Shown here piece by piece: positions 1 to 11,345 of a stretch of DNA of 64,000 nucleotides. The stretch is from Semisulcospira habei (lineage: Eukaryota > Mollusca > Gastropoda > Semisulcospiridae). The notes below the pieces were generated by a model. That model saw only the letters and a program-made list of their open reading frames with translations, ran no database searches and had not been told where the DNA came from. Numbering within the stretch: the stretch's first letter is position 1; every line of letters begins with the position of its first letter. The position numbers and the translations under genes are program-made. The stretch spans positions 161,038,093-161,102,092 of the forward strand of contig BTPG01000002.1 of NCBI GenBank assembly GCA_036245525.1, read 5' to 3'.

Positions 1-64
1 GGGGAGCGGCTAGCGGTGTGGCCCCGGCCCTGGCGATGCTGTCCGTCAGGAAACCGCTAGGTTC

Positions 65-1561
65 TTGTGTTGGAATGTGGACGGTCTTGTGCAGAAGTTA
101 AGTGAGTCAGATTTCGTCAACTTTATTACTTCTTTTGACTTCTCTTGTCTTATAGAAACATTCACCAATTTGTCGTTTGATTTCTCCATCACATTTTGTG
201 ACTTTATTGTTTTCCACGCCCCAGTCAACAAACTGTCGAAACTAGGTAGGGGATCTGGTGGAGTGGTTTTGCTTGTGAAGAAAAGTATAGCACGATACGT
301 GACCAGGATAGATACTAGTCTTGACAATACCATAGTGGTGAAAATAGCAGAAACTATAGTGGGGTTAATGCAAGATGTGATTTTAGTGTGTTCATATGTA
401 CCTCCATCGTCATCACCTTACTACAAAGAGAAAACTGTAAATAGTAACATCCCGTTGCTCGAACAGTTGATTCTCGATATGCAGGAGAAGGAAAATAACT
501 GTCACATTATAGTCTGTGGTGACTTAAATGCACGAACTGGGCTATGGCAAAACAAAACGGACGATGACAATATTGATGGGTTGATAGGGATTGACCAGGT
601 GGATGATAATTTTAGAAACTCTGATGATGTTGTAAGTAACCATTTCGGACGACTATTAATAGAAATGTGTTCCTCTACATCACTGTGGGTGTTAAATGGG
701 GACAGTGATACCAACTCAGGTAAATTTACTTATGTATCTCCTCATGGTAACAGTGTGGTGGACTACTTTCTGTGTAGCTATGGTATTGTACGACAGTGTA
801 CAGTAGAAATTGTACATAGAGTGGAATCGCCCCATATGCCTTTGGTACTGCAGATGTCATGCCATTGTCAAGCATCCGATGAGCCCGTTGAAAAGCAGTT
901 TGTTTCTAAATATATCTGGAATCCGGAATTGCAACAGGAATACACGGATAGAGTGAATTCTGACGAGGGTCAGATGATGCTTGATGAGGCTCATCATACC
1001 ATTGATTTGTCTGCAGACATAGCCATTAAACATTTCACGGAGTATCTCTACTATTGTGCAGATTGTATGAAAAAACAGGTTTGTGTGGGCGGTTCCTCTC
1101 GCTGTACAGGCTCAGTGTGGTTCGACAATGACTGTCGTGACCTGAAAAGAGAAGCGAGGAAAGCGCTGCATGTGTTCAGTAGGTCACGTTGTGATGAGGA
1201 TAGACAGGCATACTGTGACAAGAGACGTGCGTATAAGGCCATGTTGGTAACTAAGAAAAGACACCACAACCAATCCACGTGCAGACGGCTACTGGACAAT
1301 GCAAACAACAGTGCGGTGTTTTGGAAACACGTGCGAATCGCGAACAGAAGGAAACAAGAACAGCCCAAGATAAAAATAGAGACTTGGGAGACACATTTTC
1401 GCACTGTGCTCAGTGGTCACTTACCGGACAAGGACGACCGGGAATTCCCTCTACCAAACTGCGAGTCTGTTCCTGGGCCGGCGGACTCGGGAACATGTAG
1501 GCACGTGCCCGAGTTGGACGGCCCAATAACAGAGCAGGAGGTCAGACACGCTGTCCGCTGA
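65..1561 (+). pseudogene. LINE endonuclease domain ORF, ends at a premature stop
   Basis: The 498-codon frame opens with a CWNVDGL motif, the first strand of an APE-type endonuclease. It continues with a CGDLNARTG motif (Asp and Asn active-site region) and a VDYFLCS segment. The usual SDH near the C-terminal end reads ESPHMPLVL, so the catalytic Asp-His pair looks lost. The frame stops at 1559-1561 just before an RT leader that resumes in another frame (NLKSGKASGIDQ), so a small deletion or frameshift broke the original polyprotein. The ATG at 65 is only the first in frame, not a proven start. Confidence 0.75.
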
Positions 1562-1708
1562 AATCTGGGAAAGCGTCAGGCATTGATCAAGTGTTATCAG
1601 AGTACCTCAAGTACATGCAGGTGATACCATTGTGCCATTTTTGACGAAATACTTTAATCACCTGCTCGATAACCAGTACTTTCCTCAACTGTTGAGTGGA
1701 GTCGCTCC

Positions 1709-3450
1709 GTGATTGTCCCGATCTTTAAGAAGGGCGATACAAATAACCCAGCCAACTATAGAGGGGTGTCTCTGCTCAGTGTGACCAGTAAAGCTTTTAC
1801 TTCAATTCTAAACAGTAGACTCTACAAGTGGGCAGAAAAAGAGGGGAAAATAAACGAAGAGCAAGCCGGGTTTCGGCAGGGATACTCGACTGTTGATCAT
1901 ATATTCACTTTGATATCTATTATACAAAGATCCCTTGCTCGAAATAAGAAACTATATGTGGCTTTCATCGATTACAAGCGTGCTTTTGACTCTGTAGACA
2001 GGGAAATGTTGTGGTCTGTTCTTATACATGTACAGGTCTCTACAAAAATGGTTCAGATGCTGAAAGCCATGTATGCATCAGGCGTGTGTAAGGGCGGGCT
2101 TCCAATACTCGGATTTTTTCGACTGCCCCGCCGGGGTCAGGCAGGGTTGTTTAGCAAGCCCTGTAATTTTCTCTTTGTTAATTAATGAAGTTGCAAACTA
2201 CGTAAATGAAAATGGTCGACACGGAGTACAACTACTGCCTGGTCTGAGAGAACTTTTTTCATTACTTTTTGCTGACGATGTAGCTCTATTGTCCACAAGC
2301 GCTGTGGGGCTGCAGAACCAGATAACTAACCTCAAGCGCTCTTCTGATAGACTTGGTTTAGAGGTTAGTCTCGAGAAAACCAAGGTAATGGTTTTTAGAA
2401 AAGGCGGGCGACTGCCGGCGAAAGACAAATGGTATATTGGTGCAACCGAAATGGAAGTGGTTAACAGTTATAAATACCTTGGTTTCACACTGACCACAAA
2501 ACTATCGTTTACTGTGGCCCTCTCCGACTATGCTGTAAAGGCGAAGGCGAAAGTTTCTCAGTTATTGAGGACTATGTGGAAACTTGGCAACCTTAACCCA
2601 TGCATTTTCTTTAAGCTTTTTGATACACAGGTGGCGCCGATGCTCCTTTACTCGTCTGAAGTATGGGGGCTGAAGCAGTTCGAAACAATAGAAAAGGTGC
2701 ACACTTTCGCCTGCAAGAGGCTACTGAGTGTGGATGTAAGAACCCCAAATCAGACAGCTTATGGTGAAACGGGTAGGCATCCACTGCACATTAATAGCAT
2801 AATAAGAGCTACAAAGTATTGGATGAAACTGATTAAAATGTCTGATACAAGACTTCCTAAGCAGGCGTACAAGATGCAGTTGAACTGTACCATAGCAAGT
2901 TGTTTTTGGGCGAACCAAATTGAAAGCACCCTACACAAGTATGGCTTTGGCCACGTTTGGCAAAACGGTGGCCGGTGTGGGTGATGAAAGGGCTTTTTTG
3001 TTGTTGTACAGGCAAAGACTGAAAGAGTCATCTGTACAGTCATGGGAAACGAAGGTTCAGTCAAGCGACAGGTTTGCAACTTACAAGCAGTTTAAAACGG
3101 TATTCGAACCAGAAAGATATCTATCCCAGATTACGATAAAGAAATTCAGGGACAGCCTTATACGTTTCAGACTGGGAACAGTAGAACTGAATGTGAATAA
3201 TAGGTATTCAAATACACATGTGAAGAACTGTCCATTCTGTATTGGGACTGTGGAGAATGAAGAACACTTCCTCTTGTATTGTAATAGATACTCAGCACTG
3301 AGGAATAAGTACTTGGCTAGCCTTTTGAATGACACTAAGAATGAGGACATAAGCTTGTTGCTTGCAAACCTGGACTGTGACTCTATCAGAAAAGTTGCAA
3401 TGTTCATATTCTATGCACTTAAATTACGCAATGAACAACTATCTGTGTAA
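1709..3450 (+). pseudogene. LINE reverse transcriptase and C-terminal region, frameshifted
   Basis: Three overlapping frames (1709-2185, 2073-2984, 2920-3450) together give an RT in the normal motif order. They show an NYRGVSLLS segment, the FIDYKRAFDSV motif A, GVRQGCLASPVIF, the LLFADDVALLS active-site box, and a KTKVMVF plus YKYLGF thumb region. The end holds a Cys/His-rich CPFC...HFLLYC segment, as seen at the C-terminus of many invertebrate LINEs. The catalytic Asp residues are still visible, but frame changes near 2110-2150 and 2950-2980 prevent a single product. A separate gene is unlikely because the endonuclease lies directly upstream. Confidence 0.8.
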
Positions 3451-3557
3451 TAGGACATTACCTATGGGCCGATGGCCGCAAAACATCTGTTCAGTCTGCT
3501 TCAAAGTGGGCCCGGGTAGACCCCCTGATGCAGCGCGTCTGTGCGCGCTGTGCGGCG

Positions 3558-3560
3558 TGT

Positions 3561-3649
<89 letters not shown>
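3558..3649. repeat. (GT)n microsatellite
   Basis: An almost pure GT run of about 90 bases lies in the 3' UTR of the flanking LINE. The VCVCVC and HTHTHT reading frames across it are not genes. Confidence 0.97.
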
Positions 3650-3650
<1 letters not shown>

Positions 3651-3858
3651 TCATTATATTATGAGTACCAATTCCAAGAAGAAATTGTTGTTTCTTTTTA
3701 TTCATATCTTGTCTGTTTCCTTTCTCGTGTTGTCATTGGTTTTTCCAGTTATGTAATCTCACCCCAATTCGAATGGGTCGTTGACCTACCGAATAAAGTG
3801 TTCTGAGTTCTGAGTTCTGAATAATAATTTATTTATTTTTTTGAAGTTTTGGATCCAC

Positions 3859-3861
<3 letters not shown>

Positions 3862-3908
<47 letters not shown>
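3862..3908. repeat. (AAT)n microsatellite
   Basis: An ATA/AAT run is followed by ACAGCGCTTTTCTATAGCG. It marks the junction between LINE debris on the left and repeat R1 on the right. Confidence 0.95.
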
Positions 3909-3910
<2 letters not shown>

Positions 3911-3929
3911 AGCGCTTTTCTATAGCGTC

Positions 3930-3999
3930 CTTCCCCACTTACGCATGCTCCGAACGCTATACTCCCATCAAACAGTCAGCCTTGGAAGAGGCTGTGTTC
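3930..3999 (-). repeat. R1 repeat fragment, left of a LINE insertion
   Basis: The stretch ending CAGTCAGCCTTGGAAGAG is the reverse complement of part of repeat R1 at about 22840-22890. A near-identical block reappears at 5446-5490 on the far side of the LINE at 4000-5445. It is therefore either a long target-site duplication or the tandem pair that R1 also shows at 22820-22880. Confidence 0.65.
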
Positions 4000-5445
4000 T
4001 TTCACATTTTCAAATACAGGTTTCTGATTTTATGGACCCCTTTCAGCTTGCTTACAGAAGGCAAAGAAGTGTTGATGCTGCCATTTTGCATGCCGTAAAC
4101 AACATCTACTCTCATTTAGAAAAATCAGGAGCCTCCATTCGACTGATGTTCTACTGATTTTTCGTCTGCTTTTAACACTGACCATTCAGCCACACATACT
4201 CGCTTACAAACTAGTTCACATGAACGTAAATGCCTCTACCATTCTTTGGGTTTTGTACTATCTCACTAACCGCCCACAGTATGTCAGAATTAGTTCGGAT
4301 CTAATTTCAGATGTACTTTTTACCAACACCGGTGCACCACAGGGGACTGTCCTGTCGCCTTTTTTATTTTTTTTTTTATTATTTATTTTTGGTACAGAGC
4401 AGACTGTAGAGCCACTCATGACGACTGTGTCATGGACAAATACGCTGATGACATGGCACTGACAGGACAGATTATAGATGAGGACGACAGACACCGTATC
4501 GATAAGAGATCGACGACTTTGTAGAGTGGTGCGATAGAAAATATCTTGAATTACATGTTGGCAAAACAAGAGAGATGGTCATAGATTTCAGGAAAAACAA
4601 ACATCATCCCGATCCTGTTGTCATCAAGGGAACAGAAGTTGAGCGTGTAGAGTCCTACAAGTAATTAGATGTTCTTTTTGACAACGCGCTCAACTGGAAA
4701 CAAAACACAGAGGCTATTGTGAAAAAAGCGCATACCTGTCTTTAACACTCAGCTTTTACATATGTTTTACTGCTCCAGTATTGTTAGCGTTCTATCTTAT
4801 GGACTGACGTGCTGGGGTAGAAATTTATGTAAAAGAGATCAAGATCATCTTAACAAAGTAATCAGAAAAGCGGGCGGGGTGATTGGAAGAGCACAAGATA
4901 CTTTGGACACACTGTACAACGGACGGATTACGAACAAACTGGCTGACATTCTTGATGACAAAACACATCCACTTTATGAATTTGGCAGCAGACGTATCGA
5001 ACGAAGTGGCAGACTTCGAGTACCTAAAAGTAGTACATCACGTTATGCCAACTCTTTTGTCCCACAGGCTGTTACCCTTTACAACAGTAATATAAGTAGA
5101 TAGTGTCTGTCAACATTCTTTAGTTCTTTTAGTACTAGCCCATTCAGTATTTCACTGCAACATTGCTGACTTCCGAAGCACAGGGGGGGGGGGGGGGGGG
5201 GGGGGGGCATAAACCATAAGTGTTTCTGATGCCAAGAGTGTTACAAAGGTAACAATACGTCTGTTACAGTTCATGATCTATTTAACTGAGGGTTATATGT
5301 TATTTAATTAATTCAATGAGTGAATGATGATGCCATGTGTTGTATGGGCAGACAGTGAATTTCCCCATGAGGGATTAATAATGTATTGTATTGTATTGTA
5401 TTGTATTGTATTGTATTGTATTGTATTGTATTGTATTGTATTGTA
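4000..5445 (+). mobile_element. Rex1/L2-like LINE, 5'-truncated and decayed
   Basis: RT debris in order: FQLAYR and RSVDAAILHA (about 4045-4110), APQGTVLSPFLF (about 4335-4370), YADDMAL (about 4440-4460), and a C-terminal part at 4762-5103 with SYGLTCWG and SGRLRVP. The 3' UTR ends TTTCCCCATGAGGGATTAATAA and then an ATTGT pentanucleotide tail (about 5378-5445), a typical Rex1/L2-like 3' end. A poly(G) tract at about 5183-5207 lies in the UTR. Multiple frameshifts leave no usable protein. It is inserted in R1. Confidence 0.75.
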
Positions 5446-5625
5446 AACGAACAGTCAGCCCTGGAAGAAGCTGTGTGCCTTTCGGATGAGTGACGTGAAA
5501 CATCACTTTCGTCACTGTGTACGCTGGCGTCGTGAGACTAGTGATGCCATGACGTCAAGCTTATAGTGACGTCATTTTCTTTAGGTGAAGCTTGCAACGT
5601 GACCATTAGAAAACACAGAATGAGC
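5446..5625 (-). repeat. R1 repeat, inverted copy right of a LINE
   Basis: Reverse complement of R1 around 19520-19567 plus 22774-22890. Shared landmarks are ATGCCATGACGTCAAGCTTA, GTGACGTCATTTT and the CAGCCCTGGAAGAAGCTGTG block. R1 is an unclassified dispersed repeat found five times in the window. Confidence 0.7.
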
Positions 5626-5774
5626 ATACCCACTCTTCGTGTCTTTGGTAACATGACTAACATCAGCTGTTAGTCGTAATACCATAGTTACTTACCTCTA
5701 AAAAAAAAAAACAAGCAAGGTTTGTAAATCCAACCGAATTTCTTCTTCTTTTTTGTCTTCTTTTTGTGGGAATA

Positions 5775-6290
5775 TTTTGCCCTGATTGAAGTGGTCCACT
5801 TCTTGGCTCATGTGCGATAGCAAAAGTAACTCTATGAAATGGGCCAGTGGTCGTCTGTCCGTCTTAAACTTTAACTATGGTATTTTTCATTCAAGACACA
5901 GACTTCAAACTTGGCCCAGGCCAGACCTTTCTAAACGTACCAATTTTAGTGACCTCTCTCAAAGGTCAGGGTCACAGGGGATCAGGAAATACGTCAAAAC
6001 TAGCAATCTTTTGACAAAAGACCTATTTTTCCCCTCAAATACTATTCACAACCCAAAGCCCAATCTTAGTACAAAGACACCTGATGGTAAGACCTTCCTA
6101 TGCATACTATTTTGGATGACCCATCGGAAAGGTCAAGGTAAAAGAGATCAAGAAATAGATATGTCAATAGGTAAGTGGATTCATATAAAAATGTTTCCAA
6201 CAAATATCGAAATAAAGTGGTTTTCAGACTGACTTTCTGTCGTCTCAAATTTCATGCAAATTTGAAAAACAATCATATAGTTCAAGGGGA
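5775..6290 (-). repeat. TR-A tandem-repeat family, partial inverted copy
   Basis: It contains the reverse complement of the TR-A right end (GGCTCATGTGCGATAGCAAA) and TR-A monomer pieces such as CTCTCAAAGGTCAGGGTCA. The 148-codon frame here is a chance product of the repeat. Confidence 0.65.
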
Positions 6291-7299
6291 ACCTAAATAG
6301 GAATTAGTTACTGTAGGGGTTAGTCAATGAACATCCATAAGTAACATAAGCCATTGTATGCAGCTGACAAGACTTGGGTGTAATGTGTGTTGTGTTCGTT
6401 GTTCCCACAAATGTTTGTGTTGATCAGCCTCATAAAATAGTCAAGTTTTCCTTTGTCTCTATCTTACTTCTTTTTCGAGGCATGTATCTTTATTTGACGT
6501 TTTAATGGAATTTCAATTAGTTTATCATTGACAGTATTTTACTGTATATTAAAATCAGACAGCTACATAATGAATAAGTGTAACAATTCAACGTAGGCTG
6601 GGGGGCAGCGATTTTTGCGCAGTGTAGTCCCACATTCTTCACACCGTAGGCCATCTCGGTGCAACCGCGACCATTCATGCACGTCGTAGTCCCAACATCA
6701 GGCACCCTTTTCAGCTCAAGAGACTAAAATTTTCTAATTTAAACACAGAATACCACTTGTACAACCCGCAAGAATGTTGACAAGTGCATTTAGTGTAGTG
6801 TGGACGCTGTTTTGCAGCAGAATCTGTCCCAACGAATCGGACACGCTATCGATCAAATCAACTTTCAGTGCACACCAAAAGGTCACCGATTTCTTCAAAT
6901 TATGACAATTTCCCGTCAGCTTTCGAAATTCTGCAAAGAGCTGCAGGTGTGCCAGTAGCAGATGTTTGAAATAAACAACATTGACTTATAATTATTTTGT
7001 CAGACACAAGCATAAATTGCAGTCTAGTGGGTCTTTGGGGACGTAGTCCCGCCTTCCACACCGTAGTCCTGTCTGCAAACCCTGAACAAATCATACCCAG
7101 TTCTCAAAGGCCACCAAATCCCGTCTGTGTCCCTTTCCGGCAGACTCCAGGATTGAGGTGGTTATCGTCCTTGACTTCTAACTGGCTGAAACCCACCTCT
7201 GTAGTCAGTCAAAAGACGTAGGTTCTTATAAGCTGCTGTAGCCGGCGGCCGACGTGCTTGTAACTTGAATCCAGTTGTGTCTTTTGCAGATAAAACGTT
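6291..7299. other. No gene recognised
   Basis: AT-rich and ordinary sequence. Short CGTAGTCCC/CACCGTAG words recur near 6625-6690 and 7035-7070, suggesting a decayed small repeat. No exon, RNA gene or protein motif was recognised. Confidence 0.5.
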
Positions 7300-7367
7300 C
7301 TCAGTGCGCAAAAGGCCTGGGGCCGACGTCGGCCCGATGGCCTTTTGCGCACTGGGAGCCGCAGGAC
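7300..7367. mobile_element. Short palindromic MITE (family MITE-2)
   Basis: Near-perfect palindrome. The left arm begins CAGTGCGCAAAAGGCC, the centre is GGCCGACGTCGGCC, and the right arm reads GGCCTTTTGCGCACTGGG. The same arms recur at 7537-7601 and 11391-11499. Confidence 0.7.
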
Positions 7368-7536
7368 TGCGCTGTGGCGTTTCCTGACGAAATTCAGTTA
7401 CCACGACGTCAGTTTGTAACTGATGCCGAATCTCGAAGATTTTATTTTGGATCATTTTATGTTTCCGACGAAGTGACGGCGGCCTGGACCGCCGTCGCGT
7501 GAAGTGGAAAGCGGCTTGCCGGCAACTAACAAATCA

Positions 7537-7601
7537 TACCCAGTCCGCAAAGGCCATCTGGCTGACGTCGGCCCCGCGATGGCCTTTTGCGCATTGGGGT
7601 A
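7537..7601. mobile_element. Short palindromic MITE (family MITE-2)
   Basis: Arms CCCAGTCCGCAAAGGCCATC and GATGGCCTTTTGCGCATTGG surround GCTGACGTCGGCC. It belongs to the same family as 7300-7367 and lies 170 bases from it, just upstream of a LINE. Confidence 0.7.
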
Positions 7602-7754
7602 GGAACCGAATCCCGGCCGGCTCTCGTGAGTCGCAACCGTGTCGTCACTGACCTACGTGGTGGGGTAATGACTACAAAGCAGCCCTACGCACTCTCAGCC
7701 CGGCTGCCGGGTGACCATGCCCTACTCAGTGAGGAGGGTTCAACCGAGGCCACG

Positions 7755-9200
<1,446 letters not shown>

Positions 9201-9379
9201 CAGCAACAATGACGAAAACACCGCCAGACAAAAAATCAGTCACGCCGCCACTGAATCAACTGACAATTTGGGGAATATACCACCTCTGTTTGTCCGCAGT
9301 GCCGGTGTGCGTGTGATTAACCATGCCACTGGCGCCGTACGAATTTCACAACTGTTGACGTGAAGTCACTGACAGTTTC

Positions 9380-9960
9380 AGTTTTACTAGCCGGCGGTCG
9401 GCGGCATATACTTCAGTTTCATCTCAGTCAAACGGTTTAAGTTATACTGTAAAAACTGAGCGGTCAGCCGCCTGACGCTGCGGCGCCGTCGTCATGTTGT
9501 GGTCAACGGTTAGCCGCGGCCGTCAGTGTCGAGTCAGTCCGGCGGCGGCACTTGGGCCGGCCGGGCCGCCCCGGTAGCCGAGGGCAAGCCGCGGTCAGTC
9601 AGTCGGTTGGAGTGACTGTTTATCTCTGGGAGAGTGGGATCGCCACCGCGGATCCAACTTTTATTAAAACTGATTAGCTTTAGGCCAATGGCTATTTTCA
9701 GAATGACAACGGTTGTTATTCAGTTTTACATGATAATATGCAGAGTGTGGCAGAGTATTTTCTTTGCGGGTTTTGTCACATAACGAATTTTGCGACATAT
9801 GTACATGTATTACTGTTCGAAAAAGTGCTGAGATTGAACCGTTAGGGAAATAGCCAAATGGAGACAAACGCGGAGCTAAGGACGCCAAGATGGCGGCGAA
9901 GAGGCGCGGATTAATTGCATTGCACTTGTGCTCTGCCTGATAAGAGGATTTACAGCTTTA
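9380..9960 (+). promoter_or_regulatory. CpG-rich promoter-like tract upstream of the ASB gene
   Basis: Bases 9400-9660 are markedly GC- and CpG-rich compared with their surroundings, with blocks such as GGCGGCGGCAC and GGGCCGGCCGGGCCGCCCCG. At about 9889-9900 lies CCAAGATGGCGGCGAAG, which fits the YY1-type motif often found just downstream of a transcription start. The first coding exon begins 1.1 kb further on, so a 5' UTR intron would be needed. No TATA box stood out. The promoter role is inferred from composition, motif and position. Confidence 0.45.
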
Positions 9961-11058
9961 TAGGCTAATCCCTCTTTGGGAAAGTGTACTGGCGTTTTTT
10001 TCTTCTATCGTGCTCAACCAGAATAGGCGAAAAGAATGTCTTATGGAAATAGTGTAGTGTTTTCTGGTCGCTGAATTGAGGTGTTCCAGTCTGAGATACG
10101 CATGATTGTTGTTTTTTTCTAAGATGACGTAAGAGGGTATATGGTCTACGGCCAAGGGCAAGCGGACATCTATTCGACGTTGGAGATATGTGAGTGTGTA
10201 ATTTTTTCATCTGCTTTACATGAAGTCAGTTTGTGTACTTTGATTAACATGAACACATAAAACAAGCTGATCACCGCAGCTACATCGGCCTTACTAATGG
10301 GGCCTTCTGCGCCCAGCTCAGCTGCAGTCACCGGCACAGCCTGCGGCCAGGCTGCAGGATCCCATAAATCTCTGCCCTTCATCATGTAAATAGTTTTAAT
10401 CTTTTAACTTTAAACTGATCGCACTGCATAACCACCACTTGACACAGCTGTTGCCACGCATCGTAATACTCCATATGGAACCCTACTAAGGAAGAAATAG
10501 AAAATGTTTGCGTTTCACACACACACACACACATGGAAAGGTGATATTCTTTTCTGCCCACATTACATGACGTCCAAACAAAATCTCTAGGGATTTTTTT
10601 CTTCTATCTCAAAATTTGGTACTGTTGTTACGTTCCTGTGGCTGAACAATCCCAGGGTCACACAGCAGGATGTGAGGATGTTGCATGTATGGCTGATTAT
10701 TATTACCTCACCATGGAGGTGGCCATACTCCTACTTCAGAAGATTTTAGGTTTTGTGTGTCTGGCCGCTTTTAATTACCCCACCATCTAAACAGCTACAC
10801 TCCAACTTCAGAGGGTTTTTTTTTCATCTATGGTATGATTCAGAGAATGAAAGATGTTATACTGGCAGCTTATGAAGGCTAAAGATAATCCCCAGATAAC
10901 ATTGCTGTAACAACAGTATTTTTGGTTAAAGTCAGCTGATGACAGCAGCCTTTGCCAGAAGCAAATCACATATTGTATTACTTCGCAGATTGCCTATATA
11001 TCCAGAAGATTGTGTACTGTGTGTATTACCTTGCAGACTGTGTGTGTACTGACCAACA
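9961..11058. other. Presumed 5' UTR/intron of the ASB gene; no coding sequence recognised
   Basis: Unremarkable sequence with a short CA run at 10518-10534. An imperfect duplication of about 70 bases (ATTACCTCACCATGGAGG near 10705 and ATTACCCCACCATCTAAACA near 10775) is present. If the promoter-like tract upstream is real, most of this stretch is intron, but no splice site can be fixed from sequence alone. Confidence 0.35.
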
Positions 11059-11345
11059 ATGAGGCGCACAAAGACTGCTGTATCTAGTGAGGCCAGCAAC
11101 AGCCCCAACAACCTGCGGGCATTTTTTGTCGGCGTTCAGGCCGGTGATCACAAGAAAGTGAAGCACCTGCTGAAGGAGAGGCTGGTGAATGTCAACACAC
11201 AGGATAGTGAGGATCCACATGGCGCAACTGCCATCATCATAGCAAGCGAGCTACAAGATGTGGAGATGGTGCAAGTTCTGATGAAGGCCAAACCCACACA
11301 CGCTGATGTCAATGCCGAAACAGTCACTGGCAGGAGGGCTATATG
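11059..11345 (+). CDS. ASB gene exon 1 (residues 1-95)
   Basis: It starts [10 protein letters not shown] and enters ankyrin-like sequence ([19 protein letters not shown], then [20 protein letters not shown]). It ends ATATG before a GTAAGG donor, leaving two bases (TG) of a Trp codon that exon 2 completes. Confidence 0.85.

Larger units (their letters stand above)
1..3820 (+). mobile_element. Degenerate non-LTR retrotransposon (LINE), clade not assigned
   Basis: This copy has an APE-type endonuclease region (65-1561) followed by a reverse transcriptase and C-terminal region in three frames (1709-3450). The 3' UTR carries a long GT microsatellite. An AATAAA at 3792-3797 precedes a short tandem 3' tail of TTCTGAG units (about 3798-3820). 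Short tandem 3' tails are common in CR1/Jockey-like LINEs. The left end may lie before base 1. Several frameshifts and stops show that it is dead. The clade was not decided. Confidence 0.8.

Noticed and set aside
3362..3756. Reading frames with long Val-Cys or Thr-His runs
   Set aside because: They translate a GT microsatellite on both strands and are not genes. The same applies at 8803-9212 and 31476-31772.
3930..5490. A long target-site duplication of about 28 bp around the Rex1/L2-like LINE
   Set aside because: The matching blocks contain a motif that R1 already carries twice in tandem (22820-22880), so the duplication cannot be claimed with certainty.
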